In this document: in pieces, positions 8,571 to 17,544 of the stretch
Layout: each line of letters starts with the position of its first letter
How positions within the stretch are numbered: the stretch's first letter is position 1
Origin: Brevibacterium pigmentatum
GTDB taxonomy: Bacteria > Actinomycetota > Actinomycetes > Actinomycetales > Brevibacteriaceae
Length of the DNA: 64,000 bases
Reading direction: 5' to 3'
Assembly (NCBI RefSeq): GCF_011617465.1
Contig: NZ_CP050153.1
Location: 2,170,001-2,234,000 of the forward strand
Translations under genes and position numbers: made by a program
The notes under the pieces: model-generated
Database searches by the model: none
The model's input: the letters and a program-made list of their open reading frames with translations, nothing else
What the model was told of the DNA's origin: nothing

Positions 8571-9589
8571 GACCGGATCGCCACCGGCACTTTGTGCGCG
8601 TCGGGGATGTGGGTCTCGGCGATGCGGCCGAGGAACATCCGGTAGCTGAAGATCTGGTAGGCGATGATGATCGGCAGGATCACGATCGTCACGATGAGCA
8701 TGACGTTCAGGGTGTAATCCGACGAGGATGCCGCAGCGATCGTCAGCGAGTTCGCCGGATCGATCGTCGAGGGCAGCACGTTCGGGAAGGCACCGGCGAA
8801 TGCCGCAGCCAGTCCCGCGATGAGGTAGATCCCGTGCAGGATGAAGGCGCGCTTCTCGGCACCGGCTCTGACCGCGAAGAACGCGGCGACGAGGGCGGCG
8901 ATCGAGATGAGCACCGGGACGACGAGCCAGGTCCGCTGAGTGATCGAGTAGGCGAACCAGATGAGGAACGGAATCGCTGCCGGCAGCATGATCCGACCAG
9001 CCCAGCGCCGCGACCGTGCTCGGGCATCGTCCTGAGTCTTGAGGCCGAGGTAGATGAGCCCGTGGGCCAGGGAGAAGCCGAGTCCGCCGAGTCCGCCGAC
9101 GAGCGCCGGCCACGAGATCCAGGCGAAGGCGCCGCCGATCATATCGCCATGGTCGTTGAGCGGCAGACCGATGGTCGTCAGTGCGAGCATCGCACCGATG
9201 CAGAAGGCGGTTCCGGCCGATCCCACAGCCAAGGCCCAGGTCCAGAAGGACCTCCACCTCTCCGAGTGTCCCTTTCCGCGGTATTCGATGGCCACGGCGC
9301 GGAAGATCAGTGCGAGCAGGCAGATGGTCAGCGGAATGTAGAGCGCTGAGAACAGGGAGGCGTACCAGTGCGGGAAGGCAGCGAACATCGCACCGGCCGC
9401 GGTGATCAGCCAGACCTCGTTGCCTTCCCAGACCGGACCGATCGAGTTGAGCAGAACGCGCTTGCCGCGTTCGCTGCGGCTGAGGAAGGGCATCATCATG
9501 CCCACACCGAGGTCGAACCCGTCGAGAAACAGGTATCCGATCCAGAGCACGACGATGAGGACGAACCAGATTGTGGCGAGGATTTCCAT
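8567..9589 (-). CDS. cydB: Cytochrome bd ubiquinol/menaquinol oxidase subunit II
   Basis: Membrane subunit II of the high-affinity terminal oxidase that reduces O2 to water using menaquinol. It has 340 residues, the usual length, with about eight to nine hydrophobic helices. The N-terminus IGYLFLDGFDLGVGM and the GPVWEGNEVWLI segment are CydB hallmarks. It lies 12 nt after cydA and overlaps cydDC by 4 nt, so the three genes form one operon. Confidence 0.97.
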   Translation of the reverse strand: MEILATIWFVLIVVLWIGYLFLDGFDLGVGMMMPFLSRSERGKRVLLNSIGPVWEGNEVWLITAAGAMFAAFPHWYASLFSALYIPLTICLLALIFRAVAIEYRGKGHSERWRSFWTWALAVGSAGTAFCIGAMLALTTIGLPLNDHGDMIGGAFAWISWPALVGGLGGLGFSLAHGLIYLGLKTQDDARARSRRWAGRIMLPAAIPFLIWFAYSITQRTWLVVPVLISIAALVAAFFAVRAGAEKRAFILHGIYLIAGLAAAFAGAFPNVLPSTIDPANSLTIAAASSSDYTLNVMLIVTIVILPIIIAYQIFSYRMFLGRIAETHIPDAHKVPVAIRS

Positions 9590-9601
9590 CGTGACCTTCC
9601 C

Positions 9602-11173
9602 TCAGTACGCGAACGACAGGACGTCGTCGCCGTTGTCGGTGATCGTGGGTTTCGTATTCGTCTGGTCGAGTTCGGGCATCGCCGAGGCGACTCCGCCCTT
9701 GACGTACTTCGTGATCAGCCGCAGTTCGACGACCATCAGAATTCCGTAGACGGTGGTGAGGCTGATCAGGGAGAACAGCAGCATCCCAGGCGTCACCTCC
9801 GGTGACAGCGCCGCCTGGGTGTACATATACACCCCGTCGAGCTGTGCCGGGTTCGGTGCGACGACGAAGGGCTGACGTCCCATCTCGGTGAAGATCCATC
9901 CGGCCGAATTCGCGAGGAACGGTGCCGTAATGGCCAGGACGAATCCGCGACTGAGCCATTTCGACTCGGGCACCGCGCCCTTGCGGGCCAGCCAGAGTCC
10001 GATGACGCAGACTCCTGCGGCCAGGGCGCCGAAGCCGATCATCATGCGGAAGCCCCAGTAGGTGACGATCATGATCGGCTGGTAGTCGACCGGTTCGCCG
10101 GCGTGCTCGCCGTACCGCGGGTCGTCGGGGATGTGGGTGCCGTAGCGCTCCTGGTATTCCGGCAGCAGCGTCGTCACTCCGTGGACCGGTGTGTCGAAGT
10201 CGCCGTTGGCCAGGAACGACAGCAGACCGGGGATTTCGAAGATGTTCTCGACTCCGTCGCAGTCGTTCGATGCGGGGTCGGCGATCGTGAGCACGGAGAA
10301 TTGGGTGCCGTCGTGGCAGGCCGCCTCGGCGGAGGCCATCTTCATGGGCTGCTGTTCGAACATCAGCTTGGACTGGATATCACCGGTGATCGAGACCCCG
10401 GCGAAGGCGAAGATCCCGACGATCGCGCCGATGCGCAGGGACTTGATCCACACCGTGTGGTCCATCTTGTCCCGTCCGGGGAGTTCCTTCGACGAGCCGA
10501 CGATGACCTTGCCGTCGGTGCCGACGCTGTCGATTCCGGCCTTGCGCCGGTGGTAGAGGTGGTACCACGAGATGCCGAGGAGGAAGGAACCGCCGACGGC
10601 CAGGGCGCCGAAGATCGCGTGAGTGAAGGCGGCGATAGCGGTGTTGTTGCCGAGCACAGCCCAGACGTCGGTCATCACTGGCCGACCGTCGACCATTTCC
10701 ACGCCGACCGGGTGCTGCATCCAGGAATTCGCGACGATGATGAAGTAGGCCGAGAGCCATGTGCCGATGACGGCCAACCACAGTGAGCCGAGGTGGACCG
10801 CCCGGGGCAGTCGGCCCCAGCCGAAGATCCACAGGCCGAGGAACGTCGATTCGAGGAAGAAGGCCAGCAGGGCCTCCAAGGCCAAGGGCGCGCCGAAGAC
10901 ATCGCCGACGAAGCGGGAGTATTCGCTCCAGGCCATGCCGAACTGGAATTCCTGGACCAGACCGGTGGCCACACCCATGATGAAGTTGATCAGGAAGAGC
11001 TTGCCGAAGAACTTCGTGCTCCGCAGATACACCTCGTTGCCGGTGCGGTGGTATATCGTCTGCAGGACCGCCACGAGCATGCCCAGTCCCAGGGTCAACG
11101 GCACCATCCAGAAGTGGTAAACCGTCGTGATTCCGAATTGCCACCGTCCGATGAGGACCGGGTCCAGCTCCAT
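9602..11173 (-). CDS. cydA: Cytochrome bd oxidase subunit I
   Basis: The heme-bearing subunit (b558, b595 and d) with the quinol-oxidation Q-loop. It has 523 residues. It shows LIGRWQFGITTVYHFWMVPL with the N-terminal heme-ligand His, HAIFGALAVGGSFLLG, and FTEMGRQPFVVAPN, the conserved GRQP region. GGAG lies 6 nt upstream of the ATG. It is the first gene of cydA-cydB-cydDC. Upstream lie two repressor-type dyads with a TAGAAT hexamer (candidate -10), and the divergent gene encodes a BlaI-family regulator, so repression by that regulator is plausible but inferred. Confidence 0.97.
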   Translation of the reverse strand: MELDPVLIGRWQFGITTVYHFWMVPLTLGLGMLVAVLQTIYHRTGNEVYLRSTKFFGKLFLINFIMGVATGLVQEFQFGMAWSEYSRFVGDVFGAPLALEALLAFFLESTFLGLWIFGWGRLPRAVHLGSLWLAVIGTWLSAYFIIVANSWMQHPVGVEMVDGRPVMTDVWAVLGNNTAIAAFTHAIFGALAVGGSFLLGISWYHLYHRRKAGIDSVGTDGKVIVGSSKELPGRDKMDHTVWIKSLRIGAIVGIFAFAGVSITGDIQSKLMFEQQPMKMASAEAACHDGTQFSVLTIADPASNDCDGVENIFEIPGLLSFLANGDFDTPVHGVTTLLPEYQERYGTHIPDDPRYGEHAGEPVDYQPIMIVTYWGFRMMIGFGALAAGVCVIGLWLARKGAVPESKWLSRGFVLAITAPFLANSAGWIFTEMGRQPFVVAPNPAQLDGVYMYTQAALSPEVTPGMLLFSLISLTTVYGILMVVELRLITKYVKGGVASAMPELDQTNTKPTITDNGDDVLSFAY

Positions 11174-11208
11174 GGGCGCTCCATTCAGGTTTCACACGAG
11201 CATTGTTT

Positions 11209-11238
11209 CTACGTCACGTAGAATTCTACAGTTCGTAG
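11209..11238. promoter_or_regulatory. Two tandem BlaI-type operator dyads
   Basis: CTACGTCACGTAG (11209-11221, a perfect 6-1-6 dyad) and CTACAGTTCGTAG (11226-11238) are two related 13-bp dyads separated by AATT. Their centres are 17 bp apart. Between them GTAGAATTCTAC places TAGAAT, a good -10 hexamer, on both strands. They lie 36-65 nt upstream of cydA and about 180 nt upstream of the BlaI-like gene. The CTAC...GTAG half-sites resemble known BlaI/CopY-family operators. Confidence 0.6.
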
Positions 11239-11416
11239 AAACCCCACCCGAGTGGTTTCATCATTCAAGACTCCCGGTTCCAAGTATGCGCTGGAACAAG
11301 GACGCCTGACCAGGGCCGCCACCGGACCGAAGCTCAGGCGCCTGTGTGGAATTCGACAGACTGTAGAGATATACTGGTGCGATCAGACCGACGAAGAAAT
11401 TGAGGGCGAAAGAACT

Positions 11417-11779
11417 GTGGGAACACTGGGTGAACTCGAACGCAGCGTCATGGACGCCATCTGGGTCCACGACGACGGGTTGAGTGCCGCCGAGCTCCGC
11501 GAGGTCCTCTCGGATCGTGAGCTCGCACTGACGACGGTCCATACGGTCCTGTCTCGACTCGAGAAGAAGGGCTTCGTCACTCGCGATCGCAGCATCCGAC
11601 CGCACCGCTATGTGGCGGTCTCGACCCGTGAGGATCACGTGGCCGAGCTGATGACCGAGATGCTGTCTCAGGCACCGGATCGTCAGGCTGTCCTCGCTCG
11701 CTTCCTCGGCACCGTCTCGGAGGCCGATACCAAGGCGCTGCGCAATCTGCTCGGGCGCAATCACTCGACGCAGTCCTGA
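11417..11779 (+). CDS. BlaI/MecI/CopY-family transcriptional repressor
   Basis: A 120-residue winged-helix repressor. The N-terminal domain has GELERSVMDAIWVHDDGLSA and ALTTVHTVLSRLEKKGFVTR (recognition helix), then a short dimerisation tail. I chose the GTG at 11417 (VGTLGELERSVM) because family homology starts there; the frame is open for another 55 codons upstream without family resemblance. TATACT at 11370-11375 may be its -10. It is followed by an M56 protease gene, the classical BlaI-BlaR1 arrangement. Likely targets are its own promoter and possibly cydA; the inducing signal is unknown. Confidence 0.9.
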   Translation: MGTLGELERSVMDAIWVHDDGLSAAELREVLSDRELALTTVHTVLSRLEKKGFVTRDRSIRPHRYVAVSTREDHVAELMTEMLSQAPDRQAVLARFLGTVSEADTKALRNLLGRNHSTQS

Positions 11780-11797
11780 CCCAGGCCGGTCACCTCA

Positions 11798-12691
11798 ATG
11801 ACCATCGTGGGAATCATTCTGGCCGTGCTGGCTTTTCTGCTGGCATGGCCAATTCCTGCGGCACTCGCTCGATTCCGCGGTGACCCGATCTCCGAGGTCG
11901 TCCTCTGGCAGGCCGTCGGACTCTCCGGAGGGCTCTCCCTCATCGGCGCCGCTCTCGCCTTCGCCGTCGCCCCGGGCACGACGAGCCTTCCCCAGGGGCT
12001 CTTCGATCTCATCCGCGGCAAGGACCACACTCAGCTGTCGCTTCTGGCATGGATCTTCCTCGTCATCGCCGTCCTCCTCATCGCCCGCCTCCTCGGCTGT
12101 TTGATTCTGACGCTCTATTCGGCACGACAGACCCGCCTGCGCCACGACGAGATCCTGCACCTGCTCAGCGAACCGTCGAGCGCGTACCCGGATACTCGCA
12201 TCATCACCACCGATGAAGCCGTCGCCTACTGCCTGCCCAAGGGGCCGCGGAAAGGCACTGCGGTCCTGTCGACCGGTCTGCTCAAGGCCCTCGACGAGGA
12301 TGAGCGCACTGCCGTCATCGCCCATGAGCGGGCCCATCTGGACTTCCGGCACGATGTGCTCGTCATCCCCTTTGCCGCCTGGCATCGTGCTCTGCCGTAC
12401 TTCTCGGCCACGGCGATCGGGTTGAATTCGGTGAATCGGCTCATCGAGCTCATGGCCGATGATCAGGCGCGCGACCATGTCGATCCGCAGATCCTGGCAA
12501 AGGCAGTGAGCTCCGCCGCAGCGATCAGTCCCGAGCACCGCGGTGATCTGTCAGCCCTGCGCATCCAGCGCCTGTCACATCCCTTGGACCCGGCGCGGAT
12601 CCCCGTGCGGCTGATGTCGATCGGACTCGCCGTTCTGCTTCTGCTCCTGCCGACTCTGCTCATCGTCACACCGTCCGCCTTCGGCATCTGA
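11798..12691 (+). CDS. M56-family membrane metalloprotease (BlaR1-like, no sensor domain)
   Basis: A 297-residue membrane protease with hydrophobic segments at about 3-22, 38-60, 83-105 and 270-290. The zinc motif HERAH (AHERAHLDFRHD) is near residue 171. BlaR1-type proteases cleave their partner BlaI repressor, but this protein lacks the C-terminal penicillin-sensing domain, so beta-lactam sensing is not implied. It lies 18 nt after the BlaI-like gene and is probably co-transcribed with it. The signal it senses is unknown. Confidence 0.88.
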   Translation: MTIVGIILAVLAFLLAWPIPAALARFRGDPISEVVLWQAVGLSGGLSLIGAALAFAVAPGTTSLPQGLFDLIRGKDHTQLSLLAWIFLVIAVLLIARLLGCLILTLYSARQTRLRHDEILHLLSEPSSAYPDTRIITTDEAVAYCLPKGPRKGTAVLSTGLLKALDEDERTAVIAHERAHLDFRHDVLVIPFAAWHRALPYFSATAIGLNSVNRLIELMADDQARDHVDPQILAKAVSSAAAISPEHRGDLSALRIQRLSHPLDPARIPVRLMSIGLAVLLLLLPTLLIVTPSAFGI

Positions 12692-12720
12692 GCCCGGACC
12701 GACAATCGGCCCGGGCTCAG
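12688..12720 (+). terminator. Terminator hairpin overlapping the M56 protease stop
   Basis: Outer arms CTGAGCCCGG and CCGGGCTCAG (12688-12697, 12711-12720), with an inner CCG/CGG extension. The left arm includes the TGA stop of the protease gene. Confidence 0.75.
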
Positions 12721-12724
12721 TTGG

Positions 12725-12764
12725 GTTGGTGTTGACTCGGATCAGTTGGTGCTGACCCAGTCCG
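12725..12764. repeat. Imperfect 20-bp tandem repeat
   Basis: GTTGGTGTTGAC and GTTGGTGCTGAC begin exactly 20 bp apart in the short gap between the terminator and the parE stop. Only the first dozen bases of each unit are well conserved. Confidence 0.5.
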
Positions 12765-12770
12765 TCGATC

Positions 12771-14882
12771 TCAGCTGTCGATGCGTTCGGCATCGAGGAC
12801 GGCGGCGCCGGAGACGATGAACTCCTTGCGCGGCCCGACCGAGGATCCCATGAGGAGTTCGAAGGTGTTCTCCGCCATCTCGGCATCGGCCATCGTCACC
12901 CGCCGCAGGGTGCGCATGCTCGGGTCCATGGTCGTCTCGGCCAACTGGTCGGCATCCATCTCGCCGAGGCCTTTGTACCGCTGGATCGGTTCCTTGTAGG
13001 TCTTCTTCTGCTTCTCGAGTTTCTTCAGCAGAGCGTGGAGCTCGGCTTCGGTGTAGGTGTAGATGACGTCGTTGGGCGTTCCGCGCTTCGTCACGACCTC
13101 CACCCGGTGCAGCGGAGGCACTGCGGCGAAGACGCGACCGGCTTCGACCAGCGGCTTCATGTACCGGAAGAACAGGGTGAGAAGCAGAGTGCGGATATGC
13201 GCGCCGTCGACATCGGCATCGGTCATGATGATGACTCGTCCGTAGCGGGCGGAGTTGATATCGAAGCTGCGCCCGGAACCGGCGCCGATGACCTGGATGA
13301 GCGCGGAGCATTCGACGTTGGCGAGCATGTCGGCCAAGGTCGCCTTCTGCACGTTGAGGATCTTCCCGCGGATGGGGAACAGCGCCTGGTGGTCGGAGTT
13401 GCGCGCGGCCTTCGCCGTGCCCATCGCAGAGTCGCCCTCGACGATGAACAGCTCCGTGTCCTCCACCCCGTTGTCGCGGCAGTCGTAGAGCTTCGCCGGC
13501 AGCGAGGAGGCTTCCAATGCGGTCTTGCGCCGCTGGTTCTCCTTGTGGGTGCGGGCGGAGATGCGCGACTTCATCTCGGCCACGACCTTCTCCATCAGCA
13601 CCGCGGCCTGCTGCTTATCGGCACGCTTGGTCGAGGCGAGCACCTCGCCGAGCTGAGTCTCGACGGTCTTCGCCACGATCTGTCGCACAGCCGCGGTGCC
13701 GAGGACTTCCTTGGTCTGGCCTTCGAACTGCGGTTCGGCCAGCTGCACGGTGACGACGGCGGTGATGCCGGCGAGCACATCGTCCTTCTCGAGTTTGTCC
13801 TTGCCGACCTTGAGTTTGCGTGCGTTGGCGTCGACGACCTTGCGCATGGCCTTCAGACAGGCCTGTTCGAACCCGGCCAGGTGCGTGCCGCCCTGTGGTG
13901 TGGCGACCACGTTGACGAAGGACTTCAGCTTCGTGTCGTAGCCGGTCCCCCAGCGCAGAGCGATATCGACGCCGACTTCACGTTCGACTTCCTTGGACTC
14001 GAGGTGGCCCGAGGAGTTCAGCACCGGGACGGTCTCCCTGAAGGTGCCGGTGTTCTGCAGCCGCCAGGTGTCGGTGATCGGCGGGTCGATCGAGAGGTGG
14101 TCGACGAATTCGGTGATTCCGCCGTCGAACTTGAAGACCTCTTCGCGCTCCTCGACGACAGCACCCGTCTCGTCTCGGGCGACACCGCGCCGGTCGACGA
14201 TGCGCAGCTCGAGGCCGGGCACGAGGAAGGCCGTCTGACGGGCGCGCTCGACCAGATGCTGGTAGTCGAATTGGGCTTTGGACAGGAAGATCTGCGGATC
14301 GGCCCAGTACTGGACACGGGTTCCGGTCGCGCCGCGCTTGACTTTGCCGACGATGTCGAGGCCGGTCGGTTCCTGGAATTCCTCGAAGGGGTTGTCGGGG
14401 CTCGGGGTGCCGGAGGAATCGTCGAAGCGTCCGGGTATGCCTCGGCGGAAGGACATCTTGTGCACCTTCGAACCGCGGGTGACCTCGACGTCGAGGCGCG
14501 CGGACAGGGCGTTGACGACCGAGGCGCCGACTCCGTGCAGGCCGCCCGAGGCGGCGTAGGACGAGCCGCCGAATTTGCCGCCGGCGTGGAGCTTGGTCAT
14601 GACGACCTCGACGCCGGTCAGACCGGTTTTCGGTTCGATGTCGACGGGGATGCCGCGCCCCTTGTCGGTGACGGCCACCGAGCCGTCGGCCGCGAGTTCG
14701 ATGAGGATCTCGGATCCGTACCCGCCGAGGGCCTCGTCGACGGAGTTGTCGATGACCTCCCACAGACAGTGCATGAGACCGCGGGAATCGGTCGTGCCGA
14801 TGTACATGCCGGGTCGCTTGCGAACCGCTTCAAGACCCGACAGGACGGACAAGTGCCTGGCGCCGTAGCTTTCGTCTTCCAC
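12771..14882 (-). CDS. parE: Type IIA topoisomerase subunit B (ParE/GyrB-like)
   Basis: The ATPase subunit of a type IIA topoisomerase. It has 703 residues. The GHKL ATPase has EVIDNSVDEALGG near residue 42 and GGLHGVGASVVNALS near 115. The TOPRIM domain is at about 480 (IVEGDSAMGTAKAARN) with the DADVDGAHI metal motif, and QRYKGLGEMDADQL lies near the C-terminus. A position next to sigA and the wording RHLSVLSGLEAVRKRPGMYIG are typical of the actinobacterial topoisomerase IV-like B subunit. A main gyrB elsewhere is expected but cannot be seen here. Confidence 0.9.
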   Translation of the reverse strand: MEDESYGARHLSVLSGLEAVRKRPGMYIGTTDSRGLMHCLWEVIDNSVDEALGGYGSEILIELAADGSVAVTDKGRGIPVDIEPKTGLTGVEVVMTKLHAGGKFGGSSYAASGGLHGVGASVVNALSARLDVEVTRGSKVHKMSFRRGIPGRFDDSSGTPSPDNPFEEFQEPTGLDIVGKVKRGATGTRVQYWADPQIFLSKAQFDYQHLVERARQTAFLVPGLELRIVDRRGVARDETGAVVEEREEVFKFDGGITEFVDHLSIDPPITDTWRLQNTGTFRETVPVLNSSGHLESKEVEREVGVDIALRWGTGYDTKLKSFVNVVATPQGGTHLAGFEQACLKAMRKVVDANARKLKVGKDKLEKDDVLAGITAVVTVQLAEPQFEGQTKEVLGTAAVRQIVAKTVETQLGEVLASTKRADKQQAAVLMEKVVAEMKSRISARTHKENQRRKTALEASSLPAKLYDCRDNGVEDTELFIVEGDSAMGTAKAARNSDHQALFPIRGKILNVQKATLADMLANVECSALIQVIGAGSGRSFDINSARYGRVIIMTDADVDGAHIRTLLLTLFFRYMKPLVEAGRVFAAVPPLHRVEVVTKRGTPNDVIYTYTEAELHALLKKLEKQKKTYKEPIQRYKGLGEMDADQLAETTMDPSMRTLRRVTMADAEMAENTFELLMGSSVGPRKEFIVSGAAVLDAERIDS

Positions 14883-15008
14883 ACAATTCCTCTCGTTCGA
14901 TTAAATTCTAATCGCTGCGTGCTCAGGACCCTATTCTCTGCGGCTCGTGTCGGGAATCCATTCGGACGAACGCGACCATGGGCACTGCGGAGCTGAAACA
15001 ATAGAGCC

Positions 15009-15857
15009 ATGCGTCATCGCCTCCTCGTACCCAGCCTCCTTGCCGCTGCCGCACTGAGCCTGCCCGGCTTGGTGGCCTGTTCCCAGGGCTCGGATGCCCC
15101 CGGACGGACGGCTCAGGCGACCGAGACCACCGACCGGTCCCCCTCTGCCGGCAGCGACTCCGACGTTGGTGAAGACGCGAAGTCGGGGACCGCCTCGGCG
15201 AAGGCGGACGATGCGGACCTGGAGGGGAAGGTCATTGCGATCGATCCCGGACACAACGGCGGCAATGCGAAGCATCCGGACGAGATCAACCGGCAGGTGC
15301 CGGACGGGCGCGGCGGGACGAAGGCCTGCAACACCACGGGTACCTCGACGAACTCCGACTACCCGGAAGCCGATTTCACCTGGGCGGTGGCGAAGAAGCT
15401 GGAGAAGTCGCTGACCGGCGCGGGAGCCGAAGTCGTGCTCAGCCGCAAGGACAACAAGGGCGTCGGACCGTGTGTGGACGAGCGCGGGACGTTCGCCGAC
15501 GATGCGGACCTGCTCGTGAGCATCCACGCCAACGGCAGCGAGTCGAGTTCGGTGAAGGGCTTCCACATCATCGTCGCCGATCCCGGCGAGGACGCGAAGA
15601 CGGAGAAGAAGTCGGTGGACCTGGCGAAGTCCGTGGGCAGTTCGATGGGTGAGGAGTTCACTCCGAACAAGGCCTATGGAAAGGACGCGATCAGCCGGCG
15701 CCCGGACCTGGCCGGTCTCAACAATGCGTCGGTTCCCGCCGTCATCGTCGAATGCGGGGAGATGCGCAATCCGTCCGAAGCGGAGCTCATGGAGTCGAAG
15801 TCCGGGCAGAGGAAGTACGCCGATGCCCTGTTCGACGGCATCATCGACTGGTTCTGA
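15009..15857 (+). CDS. N-acetylmuramoyl-L-alanine amidase, lipoprotein
   Basis: A 282-residue peptidoglycan amidase (Amidase_3 family) that cleaves the MurNAc-L-Ala bond. A lipoprotein signal peptide of about 24 residues ends in the lipobox LVAC. A Ser/Asp/Ala-rich linker leads to the catalytic domain: AIDPGHNGG (zinc His), LVSIHANG (zinc His) and VIVECGEMRN (catalytic Glu). The extra KACNTTGT and GPCVDERG cysteines may form a disulfide, consistent with export. It is monocistronic, divergent from parE, and a strong hairpin separates it from the convergent sigA. Confidence 0.9.
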   Translation: MRHRLLVPSLLAAAALSLPGLVACSQGSDAPGRTAQATETTDRSPSAGSDSDVGEDAKSGTASAKADDADLEGKVIAIDPGHNGGNAKHPDEINRQVPDGRGGTKACNTTGTSTNSDYPEADFTWAVAKKLEKSLTGAGAEVVLSRKDNKGVGPCVDERGTFADDADLLVSIHANGSESSSVKGFHIIVADPGEDAKTEKKSVDLAKSVGSSMGEEFTPNKAYGKDAISRRPDLAGLNNASVPAVIVECGEMRNPSEAELMESKSGQRKYADALFDGIIDWF

Positions 15858-15918
15858 ATCGCGCACGGTGCCGCCGGTTCCGAACCGGACGCAGTCGCTG
15901 ATTCCCAACGCTGAATGC

Positions 15919-15951
15919 CGAACGCCCCTGGGAGATCCCCAGGGGCGTTCG
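15919..15951. terminator. Bidirectional terminator between the amidase gene and sigA
   Basis: Perfect 14-bp arms CGAACGCCCCTGGG (15919-15932) and complement (15938-15951) with a 5-nt loop, placed between convergent genes. Confidence 0.8.
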
Positions 15952-15986
15952 CTCATCTCACCTCGAGCAGAACTCGAGAACGAGAC

Positions 15987-17420
15987 TCAGTCGAGGTAGT
16001 CTCGCAGCACCTGCGAGCGGGACGGGTGGCGCAGCTTGGCCATCGTCTTCGACTCGATCTGGCGGATGCGCTCACGGGTGACTCCGTAGACCTTGCCGAT
16101 CTCGTCGAGGGTCTTCGGCTGACCGTCGTTGAGTCCGAAGCGCATGGACACCACTCCGGCTTCACGCTCCGAGAGCGTGTCGAGCACGGAGTGCAGCTGC
16201 TCCTGGAGGAGGGTGAAGCTCACCGAGTCCGAAGGCACAACGGCTTCGGAGTCCTCGATGAGGTCGCCGAACTCCGAGTCGCCGTCTTCACCCAGCGGGG
16301 TGTGCAGAGAGATGGGCTCGCGGCCGTACTTCTGCACCTCGACGACACGCTCGGGCGTCATGTCGAGTTCCTTCGCGAGCTCTTCCGGGGTCGGTTCGCG
16401 ACCGAGGTCCTGCAGCATCTGACGCTGCACACGGGCGAGCTTGTTGATGACCTCGACCATATGCACAGGGATGCGGATCGTCCGCGCCTGGTCCGCCATC
16501 GCACGGGTGATCGCCTGACGGATCCACCACGTGGCGTAGGTCGAGAACTTGAAGCCCTTCGTGTAGTCGAACTTCTCCACGGCGCGGATGAGGCCGAGGT
16601 TGCCTTCCTGGATGAGGTCGAGGAAGAGCATTCCGCGGCCGGTGTAGCGCTTGGCCAGGGACACGACGAGACGGAGGTTGGCCTCCAACAGGTGGTTCTT
16701 CGCGATGCGACCGTCGTGGATGATCCACTTGTAGTCCATCGTTTCGCGAGGGTCGGTCACCTCGCCGCCGTCGAGCAGGTGCTCGGCGTACATTCCGGCC
16801 TCGATGCGCTTGGCCAGGTCGACTTCCTCGGCGGCGTTGAGCAGTGCCACCTTGCCGATCTGCTTGAGGTAGTCCTTGACCGGGTCCGCGGTCGCACCGG
16901 CGGAGACGACCTGCTGGGCAGGTGCGTCCTCTTCGTCGGCGTCGGAGACGATGAAGCCTCCGGCCTCGGCAACGGCGGCGTTCTTCTCCTTCTCTTCCGA
17001 GTTCTTCGTCTCGGTCGCCTCGGCGGGGCTCTCCTCTGTGGCCAGAGCGTCCGCTGCCGGTTCGACCTCCTCGGTGGTGTCGATGACGTCGTCGGCCTTC
17101 TTCTCCTTGGTCGCCTTCTTGGCTTCCTTGGCGGCGGTGGCCTTCGTCGTGGTCGTCTTCGCAGCGGCAGTCGACTTCACTGCGGTGGTCTTCTTCGCAG
17201 CAGTCGTCTTCTTCGACGCAGCCGTCTTCTTCGACGCAGCCGTCTCGGCTTTTGCGGCAGTCGACTTCGCAGTCGTCGCCTTCTTGGTTCCGGCAGCGGT
17301 CGTCTTCTTCGCAGTGGACTTCGACGCCGCAGTGGTCTTGGTTCCACCGGTCGAGGTCGAGCCAGCCGTTCCCTCCGACTTCTCCGTCACCGTTGTGGAT
17401 TCCTTGTCGACTCTGGGCAC
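15987..17420 (-). CDS. sigA: Principal RNA polymerase sigma factor (sigma-A/HrdB/RpoD)
   Basis: The primary sigma factor, directing RNA polymerase to housekeeping promoters. The product is about 477 residues if started at the GTG at 17420, which has AAAGGTG 6 nt upstream; the frame is open 42 codons further. Residues 1 to about 175 are a Lys/Thr/Ala-rich then acidic extension. Region 1.2 starts at [13 protein letters not shown]; region 2 has [32 protein letters not shown]; region 4.2 has [20 protein letters not shown]. An exact GGAAT-N18-GTT promoter lies about 125-150 nt upstream of the start. Confidence 0.97.
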   Translation of the reverse strand: MPRVDKESTTVTEKSEGTAGSTSTGGTKTTAASKSTAKKTTAAGTKKATTAKSTAAKAETAASKKTAASKKTTAAKKTTAVKSTAAAKTTTTKATAAKEAKKATKEKKADDVIDTTEEVEPAADALATEESPAEATETKNSEEKEKNAAVAEAGGFIVSDADEEDAPAQQVVSAGATADPVKDYLKQIGKVALLNAAEEVDLAKRIEAGMYAEHLLDGGEVTDPRETMDYKWIIHDGRIAKNHLLEANLRLVVSLAKRYTGRGMLFLDLIQEGNLGLIRAVEKFDYTKGFKFSTYATWWIRQAITRAMADQARTIRIPVHMVEVINKLARVQRQMLQDLGREPTPEELAKELDMTPERVVEVQKYGREPISLHTPLGEDGDSEFGDLIEDSEAVVPSDSVSFTLLQEQLHSVLDTLSEREAGVVSMRFGLNDGQPKTLDEIGKVYGVTRERIRQIESKTMAKLRHPSRSQVLRDYLD

Positions 17421-17544
17421 GTGTTCACCTTTCGCGAGCGTTGAAACTTCCCCATGCATTCGGACAGTACTAAGACCCAAGTCAAGTGGTCCGCGTGCGG
17501 TCCGGGGCGAACGCACAGTTCGCCCATCGTGCAATGACTGGGTC

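Noticed and set aside
8571..9959. In-frame extension of cydDC through cydB and into cydA (would give a 1637-residue protein)
   Set aside because: The extension is Arg/Pro-rich shadow coding opposite to nothing known. CydD homology starts at the GTG at 8570, which overlaps the cydB stop.
13035..14996. Long plus-strand open frame antisense to parE (about 650 codons)
   Set aside because: A mirror frame of a high-GC gene with low stop density; the product resembles no protein family, while the minus strand encodes a full ParE.
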